Source: Bradyrhizobium sp. STM 3843 | Lineage (GTDB): Bacteria; Pseudomonadota; Alphaproteobacteria; Rhizobiales; Xanthobacteraceae | Direction: 5' to 3' | NCBI RefSeq assembly: GCF_000239815.1 | Contig: NZ_CAFK01000316.1 | Location: forward strand, 1 to 54,103 | DNA: 54,103 bases | Shown: in pieces, positions 1-9,277 of the stretch | Layout: each line of letters starts with the position of its first letter | How positions within the stretch are numbered: the stretch's first letter is position 1 | Program-made: the position numbers and the translations under genes | The notes under the pieces: generated by a model | What the model saw: only the letters and a program-made list of their open reading frames with translations | What the model was told of the DNA's origin: nothing | Databases searched by the model: none

Positions 1-109
1 GCTTGGCTGGCGTCTCACTCAATTAAGCGTCATCACGCGCGAATGGCGTTTCCGCGCTTGTCTCGCGTGAGATCAGGCAACGCAAGCGCGCTCTATCCCG
101 CAAAGCAAA

Positions 110-133
110 ACGGCGCGCATCGCTGCGCGCCGT
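110..133 (-). terminator. Probable terminator of the cox operon
   Basis: A perfect 10-bp stem (110-119 with 124-133) with a 4-nt loop. Read on the minus strand it is followed by a T-rich stretch (TTTTGCTTTGC). It lies 46 bp beyond the coxM stop codon, in the right orientation to end the operon. A second perfect 8-bp hairpin (153-160 with 165-172) sits between it and the stop codon. Confidence 0.6.
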
Positions 134-179
134 ATTGAATTCCGCCTGCCATGACGCGGAAAGATCCGCGTCAGCGAGC

Positions 180-980
180 TCAGCCTGCGGCTTGCACCGC
201 GCGCTGCGCCATTACCTTCACGAGATTGGCGCGATAGTCGGCCGAGCCGTGGATGTCGCTCAGCAGGCCGTCAGCGGACACCGCGACGTTGTCGAGCGCG
301 GACGGAGACCAGTTCGCCTTCAGCGCCGATTCGATTGCGCCCACGCGCATCACGCCGGTCTGCGAGGCGCCGGTGGCGGCGACGCGCACCTCGCCGCCCT
401 TGGTCCTGGTCACGAACACGCCGGTGAGCGCGAAGCGCGACGCCGGGTGACGCATCTTGGCGTAGCCGGCCTTCTCCGGAATCGGGAACGAGACCTCGGT
501 GATGATCTCGCCGTCCTCCAGCGCGGTCGTGAACAGGCCCTGGAAGAAATCGTCCGCTGCGAGCGTGCGCTTGTTGGTCTTCACGGTGGCGCCGAGCGAG
601 AGCACCGCTGCGGGATAGTCTGCGGCGGGATCGTTGTTGGCGAGCGAGCCGCCGATGGTGCCGCGATGGCGCACGGCGGGATCGCCGATCAGCGAAGCCA
701 GATAGGCCAGTGCCGGGATCGCCTTCTGCACCGTGTCGGAGGTTGCGACGTCATAATGCGGGGTCGCGGCCTTGATCGTCACGGTGTCGGCGGAGGCCGC
801 GATGCCAATCAGCTCCTTGATCTTGCCGATGTCGATGACGTCGGACGGCGCGGCGAGGCGCTGCTTCATGACAGGAAGCAAGGTGTGGCCGCCAGCGAGA
901 AACTTCGACTCGCCGCCCTTGCCGAACAGCGCGACCGCTTCGTCGACCGACGAGGCACGGTGATAGTTGGTCTGATACAT
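180..980 (-). CDS. coxM: CO dehydrogenase-like medium (FAD) subunit, CoxM
   Basis: A 266-aa flavoprotein subunit of a xanthine oxidase-family molybdenum hydroxylase; it would pass electrons from the Fe-S subunit to FAD. Seen: the FAD-binding motif LAGGHTLLP near residues 28-36 and TIGGSLANNDPAADYPA near residues 108-124, both typical of CoxM/CutM proteins, and the usual length. The ATG at 980 has a GGGAG ribosome site 7 nt upstream. It is the last gene of a coxS-coxL-coxM operon, 129 bp after coxL. The gap holds a REP-like palindrome, so its expression may differ from that of coxL. The family call is secure; the substrate is not, because the large subunit has the form II signature. Confidence 0.9.
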   Translation of the reverse strand: MYQTNYHRASSVDEAVALFGKGGESKFLAGGHTLLPVMKQRLAAPSDVIDIGKIKELIGIAASADTVTIKAATPHYDVATSDTVQKAIPALAYLASLIGDPAVRHRGTIGGSLANNDPAADYPAAVLSLGATVKTNKRTLAADDFFQGLFTTALEDGEIITEVSFPIPEKAGYAKMRHPASRFALTGVFVTRTKGGEVRVAATGASQTGVMRVGAIESALKANWSPSALDNVAVSADGLLSDIHGSADYRANLVKVMAQRAVQAAG

Positions 981-1006
981 GGGAAGCTCCCTGAATTGTT
1001 TTTGAG

Positions 1007-1107
1007 GTCATTCCGGGATGCGCACCTCCCGCGCGCAGACCCCCGGACTCTCGAAAGTTCAACCGTGTCAGATTCCGGGGGCCCGCTTGCGCACGCCCCG
1101 GAATGAC
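1007..1107. repeat. REP-like intergenic palindromic element
   Basis: About 100 bp between coxL and coxM, bounded by an inverted repeat (GTCATTCCGG at 1007-1016 and CCGGAATGAC at 1098-1107) with partly complementary GC-rich interior arms. From memory, the internal composition resembles dispersed intergenic repeats of Bradyrhizobium genomes. In RNA it would form a long hairpin inside the cox transcript. Confidence 0.55.
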
Positions 1108-1109
1108 GA

Positions 1110-3449
1110 TCATCCGTTTATTGCGTGCCAGACCCGGTCCGGGGTCGCCGGCATCTCGAGCTTTTTGTTGCCGATCGCGTCCGTGATCGCGTTGATCACC
1201 GCCGCCGAGGCGCCGATCGCACCGGCCTCGCCGCAGCCTTTCACGCCGAGCGGATTGCCCGGGCACAAGGTCGTGGTGTGGCTCAGCTTGAACGACGGCA
1301 CGTCGTCGGCGCGCGGCATCGCATAGTCCATGAACGATGCCGTGACCGGCTGGCCGTTGCCGTCATAGACGGCGTGCTCCAACAGCGCCTGGCCGATGCC
1401 CTGCACCAGGCCGCCATGGACCTGGCCCTCGACGATCATCGGGTTGATCAGCCGGCCGAAGTCATCGGCCGCGACGAAGTTGACGAACGAGGTCTTGCCG
1501 GTTTTGGCATCGACCTCGAGCTCGCAGATATAGGTGCCGGCCGGGAAGGTGAAGTTGGTCGGATCGTAGAAGGCGGTCTCCTTCAATCCCGGCTCCATGC
1601 CGTCAGGCAGATTGTGCGCGGTGTAGGCGGCGAGCGCAACCATCGGCAGCGCCATGGCCTTGTCGGTTCCCGCCACCTTGAACTCGCCGTTCTCGATCAC
1701 GATGTCGCCTTCGCTCGCCTCGAGCTGATGCGCCGCGATCTTCTTGGCCTTGGCTTCGACCTTCTCCATTGCCTTGAGGATTGCGGTGAGGCCGACCGCC
1801 GCCGAACGCGAGCCATAGGTGCCCATGCCGAACTGGACCTTGTCGGTGTCGCCGTGGACGATCTGCACCTGGCTGATCGGTACGCCGAGCCGGTCGGCGA
1901 CGAGCTGACAGAACGTCGTCTCGTGGCCCTGGCCATGGCTGTGGCTGCCGGTGAGGATCTCGATGGTGCCGACCGGATTGACGCGGACCTCGGCGGACTC
2001 CCACAGCCCGACGCCAGCGCCGAGGCTGCCGACAGCCTTCGAGGGCGCGATGCCGCAGGCCTCGATGTAGCAGGAGAAGCCGATGCCGCGCAGCTTGCCT
2101 TGTGCCTGTGCCTGCGCCTTGCGCGCGGGGAAGCCGGCATAGTCGATCGCCTTGAGCGCCGCGTCGAGCGAGGCGTTGAAGTCACCGGTGTCGTAGGCCA
2201 TGATCACCGGGGTCTGATGCGGGAACTGAGTGATGAAGTTCTTGCGCCGCAGCTCGGCCGGATCGACCTTGAGCTGGCGCGCCGCCGTCTCCATCATGCG
2301 CTCCAACAGATAGCTCGCCTCGGGCCGCCCTGCGCCTCTGTAAGCATCGACCGGCGTGGTGTTGGTGTAGACGCCCATCACCTCCGCATAGATCGCGGGG
2401 ATGTCGTACTGGCCCGACAGCAGCGTCGCGTAGAGATAGGTCGGCACCGAGGACGAGAACAGCGACATATAGGCGCCGAAATTGGCGTGGGTCTTGACCC
2501 GGAGACCAACGATCTTGTTGTTGGCGTCGAACGCCATCTCCGCCTTGGAGATGTGGTCGCGGCCATGGGCGTCGGTGAGGAAGGCCTCGGTGCGGTCACC
2601 GGTCCATTTCACCGGACGGCCGACCTTCTTGGAGGCCCACAGCGCCACCATCTCCTCGGGATAGATGAAGATCTTGGAGCCGAAGCCGCCGCCGACATCA
2701 GGCGCGATCACCCGCAGCTTGTGCTCGGGCGCGATGTTGTAGAACGCCGACAGCACGAGGCGGGCGACATGCGGGTTCTGCGAGGTCGTGTAGAGCGTGA
2801 AGTGCTCCTCGGCCGTGTCATAATCGGCGATTGCCGCGCGCGGCTCCATGGCATTCGGCGCCAGCCGGTTGTTGGTGAGCTCGAGGCTGACCACATTGGC
2901 GGCCTTGGCGAAGGCGGCGTTGACGGCGGCTTCGTCGCCGATCGACCAGTCGTAGACGACATTGCCGGGCGCTTCGGGATGCAGCTGCGGTGCGCCGGCT
3001 TTCAGCGCCGAGGGCATGTCCGGCACCGCCGGCAGCTCCTCGTAGTCGACCACCACGGCTTCGGCGGCATCGCGCGCCAGATTCTTGCTTTCGGCGATCA
3101 CGACCGCCACCGCTTGGCCGACGAAGCGCACCGTCTCCGGCGCCATCGCCGGCCAGGCGCCCATCTTCATCGGCGAGCCGTCTTTCGAGGTGATGGCCCA
3201 GCCGCAGATCAAATTGCCGATCTTGTCATCGACCAGCTGCTTGCCCGTCAGCACCGCGATCACGCCGGGCATGGCTTCGGCCCCGGAGGCGTCGATGCTC
3301 CTGACCTTGGCGTGGGCGTGGGGGCTGCGAATGAAATGGGCATAGGTCATGCCCACCAGCTTGATGTCGTCGACGTAGCGGCCCTTGCCGGTGATGAAGC
3401 GCTTGTCTTCCTTGCGCACAACGCTGGCGCCAATGCCTTCGATACCCAT
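1110..3449 (-). CDS. coxL: CO dehydrogenase-like large (molybdopterin) subunit, CoxL form II
   Basis: A 779-aa molybdopterin-cytosine-dinucleotide subunit of a xanthine oxidase-family enzyme. Seen: an N-terminal xanthine dehydrogenase a/b-hammerhead region (about residues 20-130), then the large molybdopterin-binding domain with DVGGGFGSK and the active-site loop AYRGAGR near residue 369. True form I CO dehydrogenases carry AYXCSFR with a catalytic Cys; AYRGAGR marks form II, whose physiological substrate is disputed. The open frame extends upstream to 3725, but the ATG at 3449 is chosen because it has GGGAGAGG just upstream and starts the conserved sequence (MGIEGIGASVVRKED). It lies 83 bp after coxS. 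Confidence 0.9.
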   Translation of the reverse strand: MGIEGIGASVVRKEDKRFITGKGRYVDDIKLVGMTYAHFIRSPHAHAKVRSIDASGAEAMPGVIAVLTGKQLVDDKIGNLICGWAITSKDGSPMKMGAWPAMAPETVRFVGQAVAVVIAESKNLARDAAEAVVVDYEELPAVPDMPSALKAGAPQLHPEAPGNVVYDWSIGDEAAVNAAFAKAANVVSLELTNNRLAPNAMEPRAAIADYDTAEEHFTLYTTSQNPHVARLVLSAFYNIAPEHKLRVIAPDVGGGFGSKIFIYPEEMVALWASKKVGRPVKWTGDRTEAFLTDAHGRDHISKAEMAFDANNKIVGLRVKTHANFGAYMSLFSSSVPTYLYATLLSGQYDIPAIYAEVMGVYTNTTPVDAYRGAGRPEASYLLERMMETAARQLKVDPAELRRKNFITQFPHQTPVIMAYDTGDFNASLDAALKAIDYAGFPARKAQAQAQGKLRGIGFSCYIEACGIAPSKAVGSLGAGVGLWESAEVRVNPVGTIEILTGSHSHGQGHETTFCQLVADRLGVPISQVQIVHGDTDKVQFGMGTYGSRSAAVGLTAILKAMEKVEAKAKKIAAHQLEASEGDIVIENGEFKVAGTDKAMALPMVALAAYTAHNLPDGMEPGLKETAFYDPTNFTFPAGTYICELEVDAKTGKTSFVNFVAADDFGRLINPMIVEGQVHGGLVQGIGQALLEHAVYDGNGQPVTASFMDYAMPRADDVPSFKLSHTTTLCPGNPLGVKGCGEAGAIGASAAVINAITDAIGNKKLEMPATPDRVWHAING

Positions 3450-3532
3450 GCGATCCTCTCCCTGCCGGAGTTCGTTATTCCGCCGCTTCCCGTCGAGAGC
3501 GGCAGTGTTGATGCGTTGCCGGGCGCGGCCTG

Positions 3533-4018
<486 letters not shown>

Positions 4019-4276
4019 TTTGATCCTCCCGCTGGATTTTTCGTTATTCCAATTAGAAACAGCGCCATCATCAGTTTGCAACTCGAATTTTTGCCCCCGA
4101 TGTCATCGCGGCGTCTTGCGTCGCGCGCCTCGATTCGAGGTCGACCGGCGCGCCGCCGTATCAGGCTGCCGCAAATTTACCGGCCCTTATCCATTGTGAC
4201 GTAGTTTTGATCAGTGGCTGGGCGTTGTGCACCCGGTCCGACAGATGCTGCGACAAGAATTATTTCGGGGGTAGGA

Positions 4277-6316
4277 ATGTCTGCGCGTTCGGCGCCACAG
4301 CGGCGGCCTGGGAATTTTCTGACCCTCGGCTTCCGTGGCAAGATCATTCTCGGCTTCGCCGTCGTGCTGGCCATCTCGACCGCCAGCATCGGATTTGCCT
4401 ATTTCGGCTTCGAGCGGGTCGCCGCCGCGGTCGCCACCTATCGCGCCAGCGTGGCGGAAGCGGATGCAGCGCGGACCATCGACCGGGAGCTGGTCTCCTA
4501 CCAGGCGCTCGCCCGCTATTATGCGCTGACCGGCAATCCCGACGATGAGAGCGCGGCGATGGCGGCGCAGGAGGGGCTGCAGGCGGCCATCGCCAAGTCG
4601 ACTGCGGCGACCACTGCGCCGGAACGGCGGGCCCAGCTTTCGCAGCTGCAAAGCGAGTTTCAGGTCTTCAGCAAGATCTTTGCCGATATCGTCAATCTCA
4701 CCCGCGAGAACAAAAAGATCGTGGCGGACCAATTGATGCTCACGGGCAACAAGATCCGCTACAAGTTCGACGATCTCGCCGACACCGCGGCGCTCGCCGG
4801 GCTGCCCAATATCCAGACCACTGCCAAGGATCTGACCGGTCAGTACCTGACCGCCTCGACCCTGGTCGGCACCTTCACCGCCAAGTCCGAGCCGCGCACG
4901 GCCGATGGGGCGATTGCGCGCATCCGGTTTCTGGAGACCTCGCTGGTCACGATCTATGCCAGTGACGAGAAGATCACCCAGCGTGTCACCGAGCTCGGCG
5001 AGCTGCTGAAGCAGTATCGCCTCTCCTTCACCAAGCTCGCGGAGAACGTCAAGGCGCTCACCAAGCTCGAAAAGCAGATGAGCGAGGCCGCGGTCACCAT
5101 CGTGAAGCTATCGAACGCGCTGCGGTCCGACCTGTCGGCCGATCAGCAGCGCATCGAATCGGCGGCCAATGCGACGATTGCCGAGATCGAGCGGCTGATC
5201 GCCATGCTGGCGATCGGCGGCCTGGCGCTCTGCGCGGCCTTGGCGCTGATGCTCGGCAACGGCATTTCGCGGCCGATGATCACGATGTGCAAGGCGATGC
5301 GCGAGCTCGCCTCCGGCAATTTCGACGTCAGGCTGCCCGGTCTCGGGCGGTCCGACGAACTCGGCGAGATGGCCGCCGCGGTCGAAGAGTTCAAGCTGCA
5401 GGCGGTCGCCAAGGCCGAGCGCGATGCGGCAAGCCAGGACGCGCAGAACAAGGCGGCCGGGGCTGCGCGCCGCACCGAGCTGATCCGCTTCGCCGACGAG
5501 TTCGAGGCCGCGGTCGGCTCGATCGTCGCCAACGTGTCGGAATCGGCGCATCAGCTGGAACATGCCGCGGCGACCCTGACCCGCACCGCGGAGACCACCC
5601 AGGGCCTGGCGAGCCGGGTGGCCGGCAGTTCCGGACAGGCCACCAGCGGCATCGAATCGGTTGCGACCGCGACCGAGGAGCTCTCGACCTCCGTGGCAGA
5701 GATCGGCCGCCAGGTGCGCGAGTCCAACCACATCGCCGAATCGGCGGTGGCGCAGGCGGAGGAGACCGATGGCCGCATCGGCAAGCTGTCGCTGGCCGCT
5801 CAGCAGATCGGCGACGTCGTCAAGCTGATCACCGCAATTGCCGAGCAGACCAATCTGCTGGCGCTGAATGCCACGATCGAAGCGGCGCGGGCGGGCGATG
5901 CCGGGCGCGGCTTTGCCGTGGTCGCCTCCGAGGTGAAGTCGCTCGCCAGTCAGACCGCGAAGGCGACCGACGAGATCTCGAACCATATCTCCGGCATGCA
6001 GGAGGCGACCAAGGAGTCGGTTGCCGCGATCAAGCAGATCGGCGGCACCATCGGCCAGATCTCGACCATCGCCTCGTCCATCGCGAGCGCGGTCGAGCAG
6101 CAGGGCACCGCGACCCAGGAGATCGCGCGCAACGTGCAGGGCGTTGCCGTCGGCACCCGCGAAGCCGCCGCCGACATCACCCAGGTCAACCGCGGCGCGA
6201 CCGAGACCGGCGCGGCCTCGGAGGAGGTGCTGCGCTCGGCGAAGTCGTTGTCGTCACAAAGCGCGCGGCTGCGCGAAGAGCTCAACCGCTTCATGTCCAA
6301 CATCCGCGCGGCGTAG
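4277..6316 (+). CDS. Methyl-accepting chemotaxis protein
   Basis: A 679-aa transmembrane chemoreceptor that would signal through CheA/CheW. Seen: TM1 near residues 22-45, a mostly helical periplasmic sensor of about 260 residues (helical-bundle type, rich in Gln and Lys), TM2 near 306-330, a HAMP linker, and a methyl-accepting signalling domain. The conserved hairpin tip (AEQTNLLALNATIEAARAG) is near residues 520-540. The ATG at 4277 follows GGGGGTAGGA and is preferred to the in-frame ATG at 4214. The ligand cannot be read from the sequence. It is transcribed divergently from the cox operon, but a functional link is only conjecture. Confidence 0.92.
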   Translation: MSARSAPQRRPGNFLTLGFRGKIILGFAVVLAISTASIGFAYFGFERVAAAVATYRASVAEADAARTIDRELVSYQALARYYALTGNPDDESAAMAAQEGLQAAIAKSTAATTAPERRAQLSQLQSEFQVFSKIFADIVNLTRENKKIVADQLMLTGNKIRYKFDDLADTAALAGLPNIQTTAKDLTGQYLTASTLVGTFTAKSEPRTADGAIARIRFLETSLVTIYASDEKITQRVTELGELLKQYRLSFTKLAENVKALTKLEKQMSEAAVTIVKLSNALRSDLSADQQRIESAANATIAEIERLIAMLAIGGLALCAALALMLGNGISRPMITMCKAMRELASGNFDVRLPGLGRSDELGEMAAAVEEFKLQAVAKAERDAASQDAQNKAAGAARRTELIRFADEFEAAVGSIVANVSESAHQLEHAAATLTRTAETTQGLASRVAGSSGQATSGIESVATATEELSTSVAEIGRQVRESNHIAESAVAQAEETDGRIGKLSLAAQQIGDVVKLITAIAEQTNLLALNATIEAARAGDAGRGFAVVASEVKSLASQTAKATDEISNHISGMQEATKESVAAIKQIGGTIGQISTIASSIASAVEQQGTATQEIARNVQGVAVGTREAAADITQVNRGATETGAASEEVLRSAKSLSSQSARLREELNRFMSNIRAA

Positions 6317-6649
6317 CTATCCCCCGGACTCGGCAAGTTGCACCGGAGCGGCCGGCGAGGTTCATCCCGGCCACCCAGCGCGTCCCCTGATCGAGCATCA
6401 CGCGGTATGGGTCCCGGGTCACACTCGCTTCGCTCGCTTGCTCGGGACGACAGCCGAGGGATGCGGCAAGCCCGCTTCGAAAACCTCTGTCCATCGTGAC
6501 GGCACGCCGAACCCCGAGTTCCTGTGCCTCGTCCTGGGAACCGCGCGCGCCACGCCGGCGTTGGAGCGGGTGGCATGTTGCCGCATTTGCTCCACCGTCT
6601 CCGTTCAATGGGTCTGGACGGCGGCTTCCGCGCCCTCACATGGTCTCAT
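6317..6649. other. Intergenic region with chromosomal repeat-like sequence
   Basis: 333 bp between the chemoreceptor and the MFS gene. It includes a CTCGCTTCGCTCGCTTG-type stretch near 6426-6442 and GGTCCCGGGTCAC-type sequence, which resemble non-coding repeats common in Bradyrhizobium. I see no convincing gene or terminator with a T-run here. It may hold the MFS promoter. Confidence 0.4.
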
Positions 6650-8173
6650 ATGGCTGTTCGGCACGCATTCGCACCCGATGACGGCGCTGCCGCCGCTGCG
6701 CCACGATCTTCGTTGCCTCCGGCCGAGCCGGTGCCCTCCGGTGATGACAGCCGCGTCATCGCCACCAACATTCCGGCCCGACTCGACGATCTCCGCTGGA
6801 GCGGCTTTCATACCCGCGTCGTGCTCGCACTCGGCATCACCTGGGTGCTCGACGGGCTCGAAGTGACGCTGGCGGGCGCATTGTCCGGCGCGCTGAAGGC
6901 CAGCCCGACGCTGCAGTTTTCCAATTTGGATGTCGGTCTCGCCAACAGTGCCTATCTCGCCGGCGCAGTGCTCGGCGCGCTCGGCTTCGGCTGGCTCACC
7001 GACCGCATCGGCCGCCGCAAGCTGTTCTTCATCACGCTCGCGCTGTATCTGACCGCGACCGCGGCCACGGCGCTGTCCTGGAGTGTCGGCTCCTACGCGC
7101 TGTTTCGTTTCCTCACCGGCGCCGGCATCGGCGGCGAATACACCGCGATCAATTCCACCATTCAGGAATTGGTGCCGGCGCGCTATCGCGGCTGGACCGA
7201 TCTTCTGATCAACGGCAGCTTCTGGCTGGGCGCTGCGATCGGCGCCGGCAGCGCCATCGTGCTGCTCGATCCGGAGCTGACCGGCCCCGATCTCGGCTGG
7301 CGACTGGCTTATGCCACCGGCGCCTGCCTCGGTCTCATCGTGCTGGTGATGCGGATGTGGATTCCGGAAAGCCCGCGCTGGCTGATGATCCACGGCCATC
7401 CTGACGAAGCGCACAAGATCGTGGCCGACATCGAGCGTGACGTCACCGGCCATGATCGCGAGGAGCGCGCGAAGGAGCTGCCAAAGATCAAGCTGCGCAT
7501 GCGCGACCACACGCCGCTCCGCGAGGTTGCGCGCACGCTGCTCGTGTCCTACCGCCAGCGCTCACTGGTCGGGCTGACGCTGATGGTCGCACAGGCCTTC
7601 TTCTACAATGCGATCTTCTTCACCTTCGCGCTGGTGCTGACCGACTTCTACGGCATCAAGGCCGATCAGGTCGGCTGGTACATCCTGCCGTTCGCGGCCG
7701 GCAATTTCTTAGGGCCGCTGCTGCTCGGGCGGCTGTTCGACACGCTCGGCCGCCGCACCATGATCACGCTGACCTACGGCGTCTCCGGCATCCTGCTGGC
7801 CTTGACCGGCTACCTGTTCTCGATCGGCGTGTTGAACGCGCAGACCCAGACCGCCGCATGGATGGTGATCTTCTTCTTTGCCTCGCCGGCGGCGAGCGCA
7901 GCCTATCTCACCGTCTCGGAGAACTTTCCGCTGGAGGTGCGCGCGCTCGCCATCGCGCTGTTCTATGCCATCGGCACCGGGATCGGTGGCGTCGCGGGGC
8001 CGGCGCTGTTCGGCGCGCTGCTGGATACGGGCTCACGCACCAGCGTGTTCGCCGGCTATCTGTTCGGCGCGCTGCTGATGGTGGTCGCGGCGGCCGTCGC
8101 CTTCCGCTATGCGGTGGCGGCGGAGCGGAAATCACTTGAGAGCGTGGCGCGCCCGCTTGCCGTCATGGAGTGA
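6650..8173 (+). CDS. MFS transporter (sugar-porter/metabolite:H+ symporter type)
   Basis: A 507-aa inner-membrane permease with about 12 predicted transmembrane segments. Seen: the MFS motif A GWLTDRIGRRK between TM2 and TM3, its repeat GRLFDTLGRR in the second half, RFLTGAGIGGEY in TM4, and PESPRWL in the central loop as in sugar/organic acid porters. The start is uncertain: ATG at 6650 is used, but 6608 and 6524 are also in frame. It ends 1 nt before the start codon of the trehalose phosphatase gene, so the two are likely co-transcribed. The substrate is unknown; a sugar or compatible-solute role is inferred only from the neighbours. Confidence 0.85.
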   Translation: MAVRHAFAPDDGAAAAAPRSSLPPAEPVPSGDDSRVIATNIPARLDDLRWSGFHTRVVLALGITWVLDGLEVTLAGALSGALKASPTLQFSNLDVGLANSAYLAGAVLGALGFGWLTDRIGRRKLFFITLALYLTATAATALSWSVGSYALFRFLTGAGIGGEYTAINSTIQELVPARYRGWTDLLINGSFWLGAAIGAGSAIVLLDPELTGPDLGWRLAYATGACLGLIVLVMRMWIPESPRWLMIHGHPDEAHKIVADIERDVTGHDREERAKELPKIKLRMRDHTPLREVARTLLVSYRQRSLVGLTLMVAQAFFYNAIFFTFALVLTDFYGIKADQVGWYILPFAAGNFLGPLLLGRLFDTLGRRTMITLTYGVSGILLALTGYLFSIGVLNAQTQTAAWMVIFFFASPAASAAYLTVSENFPLEVRALAIALFYAIGTGIGGVAGPALFGALLDTGSRTSVFAGYLFGALLMVVAAAVAFRYAVAAERKSLESVARPLAVME

Positions 8174-8174
8174 T

Positions 8175-9014
8175 ATGATCATGGCCGACAACAGCGACTT
8201 CGCGGAGCTGCCATTGCGAGACATTGCTGACGAGCAAGCCGGTGATGCGATGATGCCGGCACCGGCGAGCTTGGTGCCGCCGCTCGGCGACATCGCGTTC
8301 CTGCTCGACATCGACGGCACCTTGCTCGAGCTCGCGGCCACGCCGCGCGAGGTCTGGGTGCCACCGGGGCTGGCGGAAACCTTGAACAGGCTTCACGAGC
8401 TCACGTCCGGCGCGCTGGCGCTGGTCAGCGGCCGCTCGCTCAATGACATCGATCTGATCTTCGCGCCCGAAGTCTATCCGGCGGTCGGCGGTCATGGCGC
8501 CGAGATGCGGCTGGCGATCGACAGCGAGGCGGATGCGGTGCAGGCGCCGCCGCTGGACAAGGAATTGAAGCGGCGCCTGGCGGCGATCGCCAAGCTCAGC
8601 CCCGGCATTCTGCTCGAGGACAAGGGCTATTCGCTGGCGCTGCACTATCGGCTGGCACCGCAGGCGGAGCAGGCGATCTATCAAGCGGTGTCGCAGATCC
8701 GCGCTGACCTGCCGGAGGCGCCGATCGAGGTGCTGCCCGGCAAATGCGTCTGCGAGATCAAGCATGCAGGTTTCACCAAGGCGAGCGGCGTGCGCGAACT
8801 GATGACGCATTCGCCGTTCAAGGGCCGCAAGCCGCTGTTCATCGGCGATGACGTCACCGATGAAACCGTGTTCGCGATCATGCCGGACTATGACGGTTTG
8901 TCGTTCTCCGTCGGGCGCGCGGCGCGCGGCGTGCATGGTCAGTTCGGCACGCCCAATGATGTCCGCATATTTCTCGGCGAGCTCGCGCACCGCGAGGATG
9001 CAAAGCGCTTCTGA
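8175..9014 (+). CDS. otsB: Trehalose-6-phosphate phosphatase OtsB
   Basis: A 279-aa HAD-superfamily enzyme that removes phosphate from trehalose 6-phosphate, the last step of the OtsAB pathway. Seen: the catalytic DIDGT motif at residues 45-49 (nucleophile Asp45, general acid Asp47), ALVSGRS, the cap region, and the C-terminal GDDVTDE motif that binds Mg2+. Starts at 8175 or 8181 are possible; GGAG lies just upstream, overlapping the end of the MFS gene. Gene order is MFS-otsB-otsA; otsA begins 263 bp later. Confidence 0.93.
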   Translation: MIMADNSDFAELPLRDIADEQAGDAMMPAPASLVPPLGDIAFLLDIDGTLLELAATPREVWVPPGLAETLNRLHELTSGALALVSGRSLNDIDLIFAPEVYPAVGGHGAEMRLAIDSEADAVQAPPLDKELKRRLAAIAKLSPGILLEDKGYSLALHYRLAPQAEQAIYQAVSQIRADLPEAPIEVLPGKCVCEIKHAGFTKASGVRELMTHSPFKGRKPLFIGDDVTDETVFAIMPDYDGLSFSVGRAARGVHGQFGTPNDVRIFLGELAHREDAKRF

Positions 9015-9277
9015 CCAGTGATCAGATCTGATTAGTCGATCGGCGCCGCGAAACCGGAGGCGGAACTATTCGCCGCCGGTTCCATTGTGATGCGCGTGTA
9101 AAACCTGCGGCAAATTCGCGACCGACTTGCAATTGCTTTGAATCATTCTCGAGTTTGTCTCTGCTTTGTTTACACCGCGCCACCGCCCGAATTCGGTTTC
9201 ATTTGGTTGAAAGGGTGTCCTGGAACCATATTGATGAACGGCTGTTAACCGACGGCTGGACCAACAGGAGGGCACCG

